Shown piece after piece: positions 1-6,592 of a stretch of 26,882 nucleotides of DNA (positions within the stretch are counted from its first letter, which is position 1; each line of letters begins with the position of its first letter). The notes under the pieces were generated by a model, which saw only the letters and a program-made list of their open reading frames with translations, was not told where the DNA came from and searched no databases. The translations under genes were made by a program, and so were the position numbers. Origin of the DNA: a virus; IMG/VR virus record IMGVR_UViG_3300021357_000065, positions 1 to 26,882 of that record; one strand, given 5' to 3'.

Positions 1-441
1 AGCGGAGTTTATCTTAAAACTGAAGAACATAAAAAGAAGATTAGTTTAGCGAAATTAGGAGGAAAACTCACAGAAGATCATAAAAGTAATATTTCTAATG
101 CTCTTAAAGGAAAAAATATTTGGTCTAAAGGCACAAGAATATCATTGGAAACTAAGAAAAAGATAAGCGAAGCAAATAAGGGAAATAAAAATTATTTTTA
201 TGGTAAAAGATTTTTCGGTGAAAAAAGTCCAGTTTGGAAAGGAAGTAAAGTTAAATATCGTGGTTTGCATATGTGGGTTGAAAGTAAATTTGGAAAACCT
301 AAAATATGTAGCAATTGTAAAATTACTTCAGCTAAATTCCATTGGGCAAATAAATCTGGTCAATATTTAAGACAACTAGATGATTGGATAAGATTGTGTG
401 TTAAATGTCATAAACAATATGACTTAGAAAGGATAAAATAA
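1..441 (+). CDS. HNH homing endonuclease with NUMOD3 repeats, 5' end cut by window edge
   Basis: The frame is open from base 1, so the start lies outside the window; the ATG at 145 is internal. Three NUMOD3-like DNA-binding repeats can be read in the N-terminal part (TEEHKKKISLAKLG, TEDHKSNISNALKG, and LETKKKISEANKG after base 145). A WKG linker and a zinc-type nuclease module follow, with C-x2-C (CSNC), HWANK, and DW-x-RLC-x2-CH near the C terminus. This C-terminal module is shared with the genes at 12213-12665 and 21724-22161, so the three are paralogues. The family makes site-specific breaks that promote its own spread. The TAA stop shares one base with the ATG of the next small gene. The call as an HNH-family protein is secure; whether it is active is unknown. 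Confidence 0.88.
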   Translation, partial: SGVYLKTEEHKKKISLAKLGGKLTEDHKSNISNALKGKNIWSKGTRISLETKKKISEANKGNKNYFYGKRFFGEKSPVWKGSKVKYRGLHMWVESKFGKPKICSNCKITSAKFHWANKSGQYLRQLDDWIRLCVKCHKQYDLERIK

Positions 442-614
442 TGGTTATTCCTGAACAAATAACTAAAACTATTCACTGGTGTGTTCATTGTAGCGAGGAA
501 TGTTCGGGTAAATATTGTAACGGTTGTTCTACTGTGGTAGGACGGAAAAAATTAGACGATGAACAAGAAAAAGTTAAGCAAGAGAATCTGGCCAAGGGTT
601 ATATTTATAAATAG
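441..614 (+). CDS. small cysteine-rich protein, probable zinc knuckle, 57 aa
   Basis: I found this short frame by reading on from the TAATG junction at the end of the HNH gene. It begins at the overlapping ATG and ends with TAG at 612-614. The N-terminal half has closely spaced cysteines and histidines (WCVHCSEEC followed by YCNGC), which suggests one bound zinc ion. The C-terminal half is charged and probably helical (KKLDDEQEKVKQENL). The one-base stop/start overlap suggests translational coupling to the endonuclease. I do not recognise a family. The regular cysteine spacing and tight junction argue for a real gene. Confidence 0.6.
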   Translation: MVIPEQITKTIHWCVHCSEECSGKYCNGCSTVVGRKKLDDEQEKVKQENLAKGYIYK

Positions 615-657
615 TAGTTAAAAAATTTAAGGAAGAATATAAATTAAAAATAATAAA

Positions 658-1002
658 ATGACAATCCGTATAAAACAATTATTTGAGTCGTATCGTTTGT
701 CAGGGAGAGCGAAGATGTGGAAATTGGATTTATTTGCATATCGTAAATTAGAATCATTGATTTATGATATGGTTAGAGAAAGCAAAAAAGAATTTTATCT
801 TCGATTAGAAGATTTAGGAATTATAAATTTAAAAGGTTTAAACCTAAGAGAACAAAAAATTATAAGAGAAAGGTTTTTTGAATTTAAAACTTATAAAGAA
901 ATAGGCAAAGAATTTGGAGTTACGATGGAACGAATTAGACAAATAGAAGCTCGGGGATTAGAAAAATTAAGGAATATAAGCGTTGAACCTACGGGCAAAT
1001 AA
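658..1002 (+). CDS. sigma-70 region 4-like DNA-binding protein
   Basis: The C-terminal half (about residues 60-108) matches sigma-70 region 4. LNLREQKIIRERF is followed by YKEIGKEFGVT and the recognition helix ERIRQIEARGLEKLR, very close to the region 4.2 signature of primary sigma factors. Regions 2 and 3 are absent. At 114 aa it is therefore a stand-alone region-4 protein, as found in phage transcription regulators that contact -35 DNA or the beta-flap. Start choice is uncertain. The ATG at 658 has no nearby Shine-Dalgarno, whereas an in-frame ATG at 715 is preceded by AGGGAG about 8 bases upstream, which would give 95 aa. A role in switching on later phage genes is inference. Confidence 0.8.
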   Translation: MTIRIKQLFESYRLSGRAKMWKLDLFAYRKLESLIYDMVRESKKEFYLRLEDLGIINLKGLNLREQKIIRERFFEFKTYKEIGKEFGVTMERIRQIEARGLEKLRNISVEPTGK

Positions 1003-1312
1003 ACAAAATCCGCAGTAGAGTAGTGAAAAAACTACTAACCTAAACCCATTACGGATATCTGCAACAATTGGTAAATGACCGCAATACAGCCCTATCCCAA
1101 GTTCTTAAATTACTTAGAAAGGAATTACATATATGATTTATTGCTGTCATAAACATTATAGATATTGGAAACGACGAAAATCTAAAAAGCCCTATGTTCT
1201 CAGAAGTAAGTGTAAATAATAAATTTCTCGCCAACTATTAACTCCTAAGAATATATATTTTGAAGGCAATAAAAGATTATGAGGATATTTCTTTTAATTA
1301 AAATAATCGGCG
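1003..1312 (+). other. 310-bp stretch without a convincing gene
   Basis: No ORF of normal length is supported here. A short perfect hairpin (AGTAGT, loop GAAAAA, ACTACT; 1019-1036) follows the sigma-like gene but has no T-tract, so it is not a clear terminator. I see no tRNA cloverleaf. A basic 28-codon frame at 1133-1219 is listed separately. A second short frame (1075-1152) has no ribosome-binding site. A 61-aa minus-strand frame is discounted because every supported gene is on the + strand. Confidence 0.4.
1133..1219 (+). CDS. possible small basic protein, 28 aa
   Basis: The frame starts at ATG 1133 and ends at TAA 1217-1219. An AAAGGA motif lies roughly 10 bases upstream. The product (MIYCCHKHYRYWKRRKSKK and nine more residues) is strongly basic and contains a Cys-Cys-His cluster. 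It may be a tiny nucleic-acid-binding protein, or it may be chance. There is no family match that I recognise. Confidence 0.25.
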   Translation: MIYCCHKHYRYWKRRKSKKPYVLRSKCK

Positions 1313-1534
1313 ATGAAAAAAGAAATAATAAACTTTAACGAAATGCCTGCCGAAACCTATGTGGCTGATAATGGTTGGATAAGTCAATGGTGTTGCACTT
1401 GTAAGACACGGCACATACTTCATCTAAAAATACGCAAAGGCAATAAAGAAACAGGTGGAAATTATATTGAGATAAATTGGTTTCAGGATGATATGGGAAC
1501 TAAACTTAGAAAGTTTTATGAGAAGCATAATTAA
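1313..1534 (+). CDS. hypothetical small phage protein, 73 aa
   Basis: This is a compact protein with a cysteine-rich segment (WCCTCKTRH) near residues 26-34, a following beta-like stretch (ILHLKIRKG), and a basic C-terminal helix. The Cys/His pattern suggests a metal-binding turn or half of a zinc ribbon. It sits in a run of small early-type genes between the sigma-like protein and the glycan cassette. The start ATG has only a weak upstream purine stretch. I do not recognise the family. It is reported because it is the only long frame in this interval and its composition looks protein-like. Confidence 0.55.
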   Translation: MKKEIINFNEMPAETYVADNGWISQWCCTCKTRHILHLKIRKGNKETGGNYIEINWFQDDMGTKLRKFYEKHN

Positions 1535-1605
1535 CCTAACTCTCTCCAACCTTAACTACAGTATGAAAGAAGGAAAGAAAATAAATATGTTTTATCGTAG
1601 TTTGC

Positions 1606-1959
1606 ATGTCGGAAAAAATGGAAGTTAACGAACATATCCTCAAGTTAATAGGCACAGTTTCTCTATTCGGATCTTTAGAAATCGGTGATAATTATCATGT
1701 AATTATTGAAGGAAGTATTGTTGGAAAATCGGAGGATAATAATGAAGATGGAACTGTGAATCTGACTTATAAATTCCGTCCGATAAAAGTTGAAGTTTTA
1801 ACCCCAAAAGGACAGATGATTAAGACTAAAGATAACAGGAAAATGAGCCAGAAACTTCGGGGAAGGATTTGGATGTTATGGCAGGAAAGTCATGAACAAA
1901 TAGATTTTTTGGAATATTATGAAAAAAGAATGAAGGAGATAATTAGTAATTTGACATGA
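1606..1959 (+). CDS. hypothetical protein, 117 aa, beta-rich with helical tail
   Basis: The first two thirds alternate hydrophobic and polar residues as in a small beta barrel (HILKLIGTVSLFGSLEIG, then YHVIIEGSIVG and VNLTYKFRPIKVEVL). A basic linker (KDNRKMSQKLRGR) and an amphipathic helix follow. The basic linker would suit nucleic-acid or single-strand binding, but this is inference and no family is recognised. An in-frame ATG at 1618 is a possible alternative start with GGA a few bases upstream. Its stop overlaps the start of the next small gene (ATGA), which supports expression of both. Confidence 0.6.
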   Translation: MSEKMEVNEHILKLIGTVSLFGSLEIGDNYHVIIEGSIVGKSEDNNEDGTVNLTYKFRPIKVEVLTPKGQMIKTKDNRKMSQKLRGRIWMLWQESHEQIDFLEYYEKRMKEIISNLT

Positions 1960-2093
1960 GAATTAAAGTTGATAATAAGTTTTTTATTATTAGTCGGAGG
2001 GAAATGAGAAGATTGTTTATTAAACCAAAATTTATCCCCGCTTTTTTATGGCAATGGTGGTTAAAAAAATATGGAAAATTTTTAAATAAGTAA
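1956..2093 (+). CDS. small basic protein, 45 aa, translationally coupled
   Basis: The ATG overlaps the TGA of the preceding gene in an ATGA junction, and the frame runs to TAA at 2091-2093. The product is rich in Lys and Arg (MRIKVDNKFFIISRREMRR) and ends in an aromatic segment (FIPAFLWQWWLKKYGKF) that could be an amphipathic or membrane-associating helix. No family is recognised. The four-base overlap and the lack of any other explanation for the interval support a real gene, but the short length keeps confidence moderate. Confidence 0.5.
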   Translation: MRIKVDNKFFIISRREMRRLFIKPKFIPAFLWQWWLKKYGKFLNK

Positions 2094-2110
2094 AATTAAT
2101 CCATAAATTA

Positions 2111-3199
2111 GTGGAAAATAATCAAATAGTTTTAAGTTCTGCAGAATTTATCAGATTGGCTAATAAATTTTATTACGATAACAATATAATCAGTGATATT
2201 AACCGTATTAGTATAGATTCGTACCTTTACAATTATATAACTACGCATATACCTGATGCTAAAAAGAAATATAAAGTCGTATTTGTTTGGATTTGTTTAA
2301 ATCCTCTTTATTGGCAATATGCGAAAGATATGATTTTGGGGGCTAAACAATTCTTTTTGCCAGGCCATGAAGTTGAATATTTTGTTTGGTCGGATATGCC
2401 TGAATTGGATAGTCCTGAATTAAAGATTTTGTTGGACAATTTGCCTACTGAAGCCGACATTGCGGCTAGGATCGTACAAGGACAAGATACAAGAATGTTG
2501 CAAAGTCGGGAAAATATTTTGAAAATTGTGCAAGATACCAGAAAAGAATTTGGCAATCATATCTTTTTTACCGAAGGCATAGAATGGCCAATGCCGACTT
2601 TAATGCGTTATCATTTATTTTTGCAGCAGGAAGAAAAGCTGAAAGAATTTGACTATATTTTTTATTGCGATGTGGACATGAAATTTGTGAATGTGGTGGG
2701 TGATGAGATTTTAGGTTCTGGATTAACAGCAGCCTTACACCCGATGTATGCTTTCGATAAAACTATGTGGCCGCCTTATGAACCGAATAAGGAATCTAAG
2801 GCATACATACCAAGACCAGGACAGCTAATTGATGATGCTGGCAAACCAAGATTTATGCCGATGTATTTTGCAGGTGGGTTGCAAGGCGGCAAAAGTGATG
2901 AGTATATCAAAGCTATGAAAATAATGAAGAAAAACATAGACGCAGATTTTAACAAAAATTATATCCCTATCTGGAATGATGAGTCAATTTGGAATCGTTA
3001 CTTATTTGATAACCCGCCATCAGTTGTCCTTACTCCTTCGTATATCTATCCTGATAGTTTGATTAAGGAATTTTATGAACCAAGATGGGGCTGTAGTTAT
3101 TTGCCAAAGTTAATAACTCTTACTAAGAAATTTACAATAAAACAACTAACCCCTGAAGAACAAAGACAAATAACGGCAATGCAAGGTATACAAAAATGA
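2111..3199 (+). CDS. family GT6 glycosyltransferase (ABO / alpha-1,3-Gal(NAc) transferase type)
   Basis: GT6 enzymes transfer Gal or GalNAc from UDP-sugar in alpha-1,3 linkage, often onto Fuc-alpha-1,2-Gal acceptors. The family signatures are visible in order: YDYIFYCDVDM-like DXD (DVD, residues 187-189), LHPMYAF (209-215), KESKAYIP (227-234), YFAGGLQGG (252-260), and WNDESIWNRY (288-297) with the Asp-Glu pair that carries the family's catalytic Glu. SVVLTPSYIYPD follows. Length (362 aa) is close to the vertebrate enzymes, but there is no N-terminal membrane anchor, so it should be cytosolic. Characterised bacterial GT6 proteins usually have NXN instead of DXD, so the DVD here is notable. The start is a GTG with no clear ribosome-binding site, and no earlier in-frame ATG is available. 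Its stop overlaps the next gene by 4 bp. The actual donor and acceptor are unknown. Confidence 0.88.
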   Translation: MENNQIVLSSAEFIRLANKFYYDNNIISDINRISIDSYLYNYITTHIPDAKKKYKVVFVWICLNPLYWQYAKDMILGAKQFFLPGHEVEYFVWSDMPELDSPELKILLDNLPTEADIAARIVQGQDTRMLQSRENILKIVQDTRKEFGNHIFFTEGIEWPMPTLMRYHLFLQQEEKLKEFDYIFYCDVDMKFVNVVGDEILGSGLTAALHPMYAFDKTMWPPYEPNKESKAYIPRPGQLIDDAGKPRFMPMYFAGGLQGGKSDEYIKAMKIMKKNIDADFNKNYIPIWNDESIWNRYLFDNPPSVVLTPSYIYPDSLIKEFYEPRWGCSYLPKLITLTKKFTIKQLTPEEQRQITAMQGIQK

Positions 3200-3852
3200 A
3201 TATAACAATTGGGATTCCAGTATATAATCAAGTTGAATTTCTAGCCGATGCTTTGGATTCTGCTTTAAATCAAACAGTTAATTGTGAAGTTTTGGTTTGC
3301 AACGATGGTTCGACTGATGGGTCACTGGAAGTCGCTAAAAAATATCCAGTTAAGATTATCAATCAAGTTAATAAGGGATTAGCGTCCGCAAGAAATAGTT
3401 TGATTATGAACATGATTGGGGATTTTTTTCTTCCACTTGATGCAGATGATATGCTAGTGGATAATTGTGTAGAAAAAATCCTGACAAAAATAGAGGAAAC
3501 GAATGCGGATATAATTGGGCTTTCTTTTAAGGAATTTGGGATTAGTCAGCGAGAAATAATATTAATGCCTAACCCGACTGTAGAGGATTTTAAGACGGGA
3601 AACAGGATTGGTTATTGTTCGGCAATTAGGAAATCGGCTTTGTTGGAAGTTGGAGGATATAGTCCACGAATGACTTGGGGTTATGAAGATCTCCACTTGT
3701 GGTTTGATCTTTTAAGTCGAGGGAAAAAAATAATAACTATTCCAGAAATATTGTGGTTGTATCGAACAAAGGAAAAATCTATGATCCATGAAGCTCAAGA
3801 ACATCACGAATTTTTAATGAAGCAAATAAATAAGGATTTTAAATTATGGTAA
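3196..3852 (+). CDS. family GT2 glycosyltransferase, 218 aa
   Basis: This is a GT-A fold inverting transferase of family 2. The N-terminal nucleotide-sugar motif reads ITIGIPVYNQVEFLADALDS, followed by VCNDGSTDGS (34-43), the metal-binding LDADD (81-85), and a late GYEDLHLWFDL acceptor/catalytic segment typical of the family. It is short but has all the core elements and no membrane anchor. The ATG overlaps the GT6 stop by 4 bp, with AAGG about 9 bases upstream, so the two are probably co-translated. Substrates cannot be read from the sequence. Confidence 0.9.
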   Translation: MNITIGIPVYNQVEFLADALDSALNQTVNCEVLVCNDGSTDGSLEVAKKYPVKIINQVNKGLASARNSLIMNMIGDFFLPLDADDMLVDNCVEKILTKIEETNADIIGLSFKEFGISQREIILMPNPTVEDFKTGNRIGYCSAIRKSALLEVGGYSPRMTWGYEDLHLWFDLLSRGKKIITIPEILWLYRTKEKSMIHEAQEHHEFLMKQINKDFKLW

Positions 3853-4463
3853 ATCCAGACAAAATTTTTGGAAGGTTGTCTAATAGAATGTTCCAAATGG
3901 CTGCTTTGTATGCTTATTGCAAAGATAATAATTACCCAATTTTCGTCCAAGATGAAAAGTATTTTAAGAAGTATGAGTCTGAAATCAGACAGTTGTATGG
4001 AGAGGGGATAGTGCCTAATAGCATAGACCGAGTGGCAATTCATGTTCGGCGGGCTAAGAACCCAATTAATCCACAAGAACCGGCTTATCACGAAAATCAG
4101 TTTTATATAGATTTAGGACACCATCTACACGAAGATATGTCGGATAATTATTATGTTCGGGCAATGGCAATGTTTCCAAATGAAAAGTTTACTATATTTA
4201 GCGATGACATTGAATGGTGCAAAAAATGTCTATTGTTTCAAGGGGATCAGTTTGAATTTTCAGAAGGAAGAAATGAAGTAGAGGATTTAAATTATGCAGC
4301 TTGTCACAAATCGCACATAATCGCAAATTCTTCATTTTCTTATTGGTTTGCATGGCTTGGGAAACATGAGAGACAAGTTGTTGTAAGACCTCATCAATGG
4401 TTTTCAAATCCGCAACATGATAAAGAGTTCATAGGTTTACCAAATCATTGGATAAAAATGTAA
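3846..4463 (+). CDS. family GT11-like transferase (alpha-1,2-fucosyl/colitosyltransferase type), compact
   Basis: GT11 enzymes use GDP-6-deoxy sugars (GDP-fucose, or GDP-colitose in WbgN of E. coli O55). Visible signatures are GRLSNRMFQMAALYAYCKD (residues 9-27; compare the G-x-GNQMFQYA motif), AIHVRRAKN (64-72, the HxRR motif without the usual Gly-Asp that follows), FSDDIEWCK (118-126), and NSSFSYWFAWLG (161-172). At 205 aa it is shorter than the usual ~290, because little lies between the first motif and HxRR. This is an internal deletion or a minimal form. It has AAGGA about 9 bases upstream and overlaps the GT2 gene by 7 bp. Neighbouring Gmd and ColD-like genes would supply a GDP-deoxysugar donor. 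Confidence 0.8.
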   Translation: MVNPDKIFGRLSNRMFQMAALYAYCKDNNYPIFVQDEKYFKKYESEIRQLYGEGIVPNSIDRVAIHVRRAKNPINPQEPAYHENQFYIDLGHHLHEDMSDNYYVRAMAMFPNEKFTIFSDDIEWCKKCLLFQGDQFEFSEGRNEVEDLNYAACHKSHIIANSSFSYWFAWLGKHERQVVVRPHQWFSNPQHDKEFIGLPNHWIKM

Positions 4464-4464
4464 C

Positions 4465-4971
4465 ATGGCACATAAAGGACATATCCCTTGGAATAAAGGG
4501 AAAAAAGGAGTACAGGTTAATTGGACAAAAGGTAAAAAACGCCCGCCTTTTTCAGATGAATGGAAAAAGAATATGGGGTTAGCACAATTAGGGAAAAAAA
4601 GAAGTCTAGAATCTATACAAAGAATGAGAATTGCTTCAATAGGAAGAAATAAAGGAAGGATTTTAACGGAAGAACATAAAAGAAAAATAAGTTTAGCCAT
4701 GAAAGGTGATAAATCTCCAAGTTGGAAGGGCGGTATAACTTATTGGCAAAAGCTCTTGAGGAAATCAGTAGAATATAGATTATGGCGAACCGTAGTTTTT
4801 GAAAGAGATGGATATGTTTGTATCTGGTGTGGTGCTTTAGAAAATCTTCATGCTGATCACATTAAATCATTTGTATCATTTTCTGAAATTAGGTTTGCGT
4901 TAGATAACGGAAGAACTTTATGTTTTGATTGTCATAAATCAACCGAAACTTATGGAAGGAATATTAAATGA
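4465..4971 (+). CDS. HNH homing endonuclease with NUMOD3 repeats
   Basis: The N terminus has Lys/Gly-rich NUMOD3-type modules (HIPWNKGKKG, NWTKGKKRPPFSDEWKK, LTEEHKRKISLAMKG). A WKGG linker and a canonical zinc HNH domain follow: RDGYVCIWCGA, HADHIKSF, LDNGRTLCFDCHK. The C-terminal half is closely related to the gene at 10372-11058 (shared SVEYRLWRxxVxERD, HADHIK, NGRTLCxxCHKxTETY), so the two are recent paralogues. It sits between the GT11-like and gmd genes and overlaps the gmd start by 4 bp. No promoter with the geometry seen upstream of other HNH genes was found here. Confidence 0.92.
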   Translation: MAHKGHIPWNKGKKGVQVNWTKGKKRPPFSDEWKKNMGLAQLGKKRSLESIQRMRIASIGRNKGRILTEEHKRKISLAMKGDKSPSWKGGITYWQKLLRKSVEYRLWRTVVFERDGYVCIWCGALENLHADHIKSFVSFSEIRFALDNGRTLCFDCHKSTETYGRNIK

Positions 4972-5915
4972 AAGCTCTTATAACCGGCATTAACGGGCAA
5001 GACGGTTCATATCTGGCCGAACTGCTATTGGAGAAAAATTATGAAGTTCACGGAATTATTAGACGTTCTTCGGCAGGAAATACCAGACGCATTGACCACA
5101 TTTTAGATAAAATTACTCTCCATTACGGAGATTTAAGCGATGTAAATAATTTAGTAAAGATATTGCAGGAAGTTATGCCTAACGAAATATATAACTTTGC
5201 GGCAATGTCGCAAGTAAGGATAAGTTATGAAATACCAGCGTATACAGGACAAATTACAGGACTTGGGTTTGCAAATCTTATTGAAGCAGTACGGCTTGTC
5301 TGTCCGACTGCCAAAATATACCAAGCTTCAAGTTCTGAAATGTTTGGAAAAGTGCAGGAAATTCCACAAAGGGAAACTACACCTTTCTATCCACGAAGCC
5401 CCTATGGGTGCGCCAAAGCATACGCTTTTTATCTTGGAAGAAGTTATAGAGAAGGTTATGGTTTAAAAATATACAACGGAATTTTATTTAACCATGAAAG
5501 CCCACGCAGAGGAGAAGAATTTTTATCTAAAAAAGTAGTTAAAGCCGCAGTTAAAATCAAAAAAGGACTCCAAGATAAATTAGTTCTGGGAAACTTGGAA
5601 GCCAAACGGGATGTAGGCTATGCCAAAGATTATGTCTATTGGATTTGGAAGATGGTGCAAGGTGAACCAGATGATTTTGTGATTGCTACTGGTGAAACTC
5701 ACAGTATGCAGGAGTTTGTGGAAGAAACTTTTAACTATCTAGGTCTTAATTGGCAAGATTATGTGATGATAAACGAAAAATTAAAACGTCCGGCGGAAGT
5801 AGATTATTTACAAGGTGATCCGAGTAAGGCCAAAAGGATATTGGGATTTGAGATTCAAACGAATTTTAAAGATTTAATAAAAATAATGTGTGATTGGGAG
5901 ATGGAAAATGCCTAA
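4968..5915 (+). CDS. gmd: GDP-mannose 4,6-dehydratase
   Basis: The enzyme converts GDP-D-mannose to GDP-4-keto-6-deoxy-D-mannose, the entry point to GDP-fucose, GDP-rhamnose, GDP-perosamine and GDP-colitose. The short-chain dehydrogenase NADP-binding motif is GINGQDGSYLAE (7-18), with the Gmd-specific RRSS(A)xNTRRIDH segment (32-44), FAAMSQV (77-83), the catalytic SSSEMFG (121-127) and YGCAK (146-150), then FNHESPRRGEEF (174-185) for substrate and tetramer contacts. Thr/Ser, Glu, Tyr and Lys of the catalytic set are all present. Length (315 aa) is slightly below the E. coli enzyme, with a shorter C-terminal part. AAGGA lies 7 bases before the ATG. It is followed by an overlapping GT2 and then the ColD-like gene, implying one biosynthetic operon. 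Confidence 0.95.
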   Translation: MKALITGINGQDGSYLAELLLEKNYEVHGIIRRSSAGNTRRIDHILDKITLHYGDLSDVNNLVKILQEVMPNEIYNFAAMSQVRISYEIPAYTGQITGLGFANLIEAVRLVCPTAKIYQASSSEMFGKVQEIPQRETTPFYPRSPYGCAKAYAFYLGRSYREGYGLKIYNGILFNHESPRRGEEFLSKKVVKAAVKIKKGLQDKLVLGNLEAKRDVGYAKDYVYWIWKMVQGEPDDFVIATGETHSMQEFVEETFNYLGLNWQDYVMINEKLKRPAEVDYLQGDPSKAKRILGFEIQTNFKDLIKIMCDWEMENA

Positions 5916-6588
5916 AGTAAGTATTTGTATTCCCATATATCAAGGAATGGGAAATAGTTGGCAACTTTTGAAGCGTAATTTAGATTCTATTATTAAGCAG
6001 ACTTTTAAAAATTATGAAATTGTTATTTCTGATGATTCCACTGATGAGTATTTATCTAATTTGGTATTAAATTATGTTTCGCAATATCCTATATTTTGTC
6101 ATTATTCTCAAAATAGAGGTGAAAAAGGAATGGCTCAAAATATTAACTATGCTATTGATAAAGCCAACGGGGAATTAGTTAAGATTCTTTTCCAAGATGA
6201 TTTCTTTTATAGCCAAGATTCTTTAGATGATATAATTAGACATTTTACTTATCAAACGACTTGGTTGGTAACAGGTTGTACACACTTTATGGACGGATTG
6301 TATTTTAATCCTCATGAACCTTATTTTTCGGAATCAGAAAATACTATTGGTTCGCCATCAGTTTTGACTTTTAGACGGACAGCAGATATTAAATTTGATC
6401 CGCAATTTAGGTGGGTGCTTGATTTGGATTTGTATAAACAATTTTTTAGAAAATATGGCAGTCCTAAAATATTAAAGAAAATAAATGTAGTAATTGGGAT
6501 TCATGAAGGCCAAACTACATATAATTTAAGTGATGAATTTAAAATTGAGGAACATAGGCGGTTAAAAGAAAAATACGAAAAGGGATGA
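5908..6588 (+). CDS. family GT2 glycosyltransferase, 226 aa
   Basis: This is a GT-A fold transferase. It shows VSICIPIYQG at the N terminus, IVISDDSTDEY as the nucleotide-binding segment, ILFQDDFF as the metal-binding DXD equivalent, and IGSPSVLTFRR in the acceptor region. I chose ATG 5908 because GGGAG lies about 7 bases upstream and the protein then begins MPKVSICIP, the normal family start. An in-frame GTG at 5890 would add six residues. The chosen start overlaps the gmd stop by 8 bp. No membrane segment is present. The linkage formed is unknown. Confidence 0.87.
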   Translation: MPKVSICIPIYQGMGNSWQLLKRNLDSIIKQTFKNYEIVISDDSTDEYLSNLVLNYVSQYPIFCHYSQNRGEKGMAQNINYAIDKANGELVKILFQDDFFYSQDSLDDIIRHFTYQTTWLVTGCTHFMDGLYFNPHEPYFSESENTIGSPSVLTFRRTADIKFDPQFRWVLDLDLYKQFFRKYGSPKILKKINVVIGIHEGQTTYNLSDEFKIEEHRRLKEKYEKG

Positions 6589-6592
6589 TAAG

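Noticed and set aside
1003-1312. tRNA gene in the gap after the sigma-like gene
   Set aside because: I could not find a cloverleaf or T-loop sequence; only a weak 6-bp hairpin is present.
2308-2556. 82-codon minus-strand frame inside the GT6 gene
   Set aside because: It lies wholly within a well-supported + strand gene and has no family features; all supported genes are on the + strand.
5227-5466. 79-codon + frame inside gmd
   Set aside because: This is another reading frame of the highly conserved Gmd catalytic region, with no independent signal.
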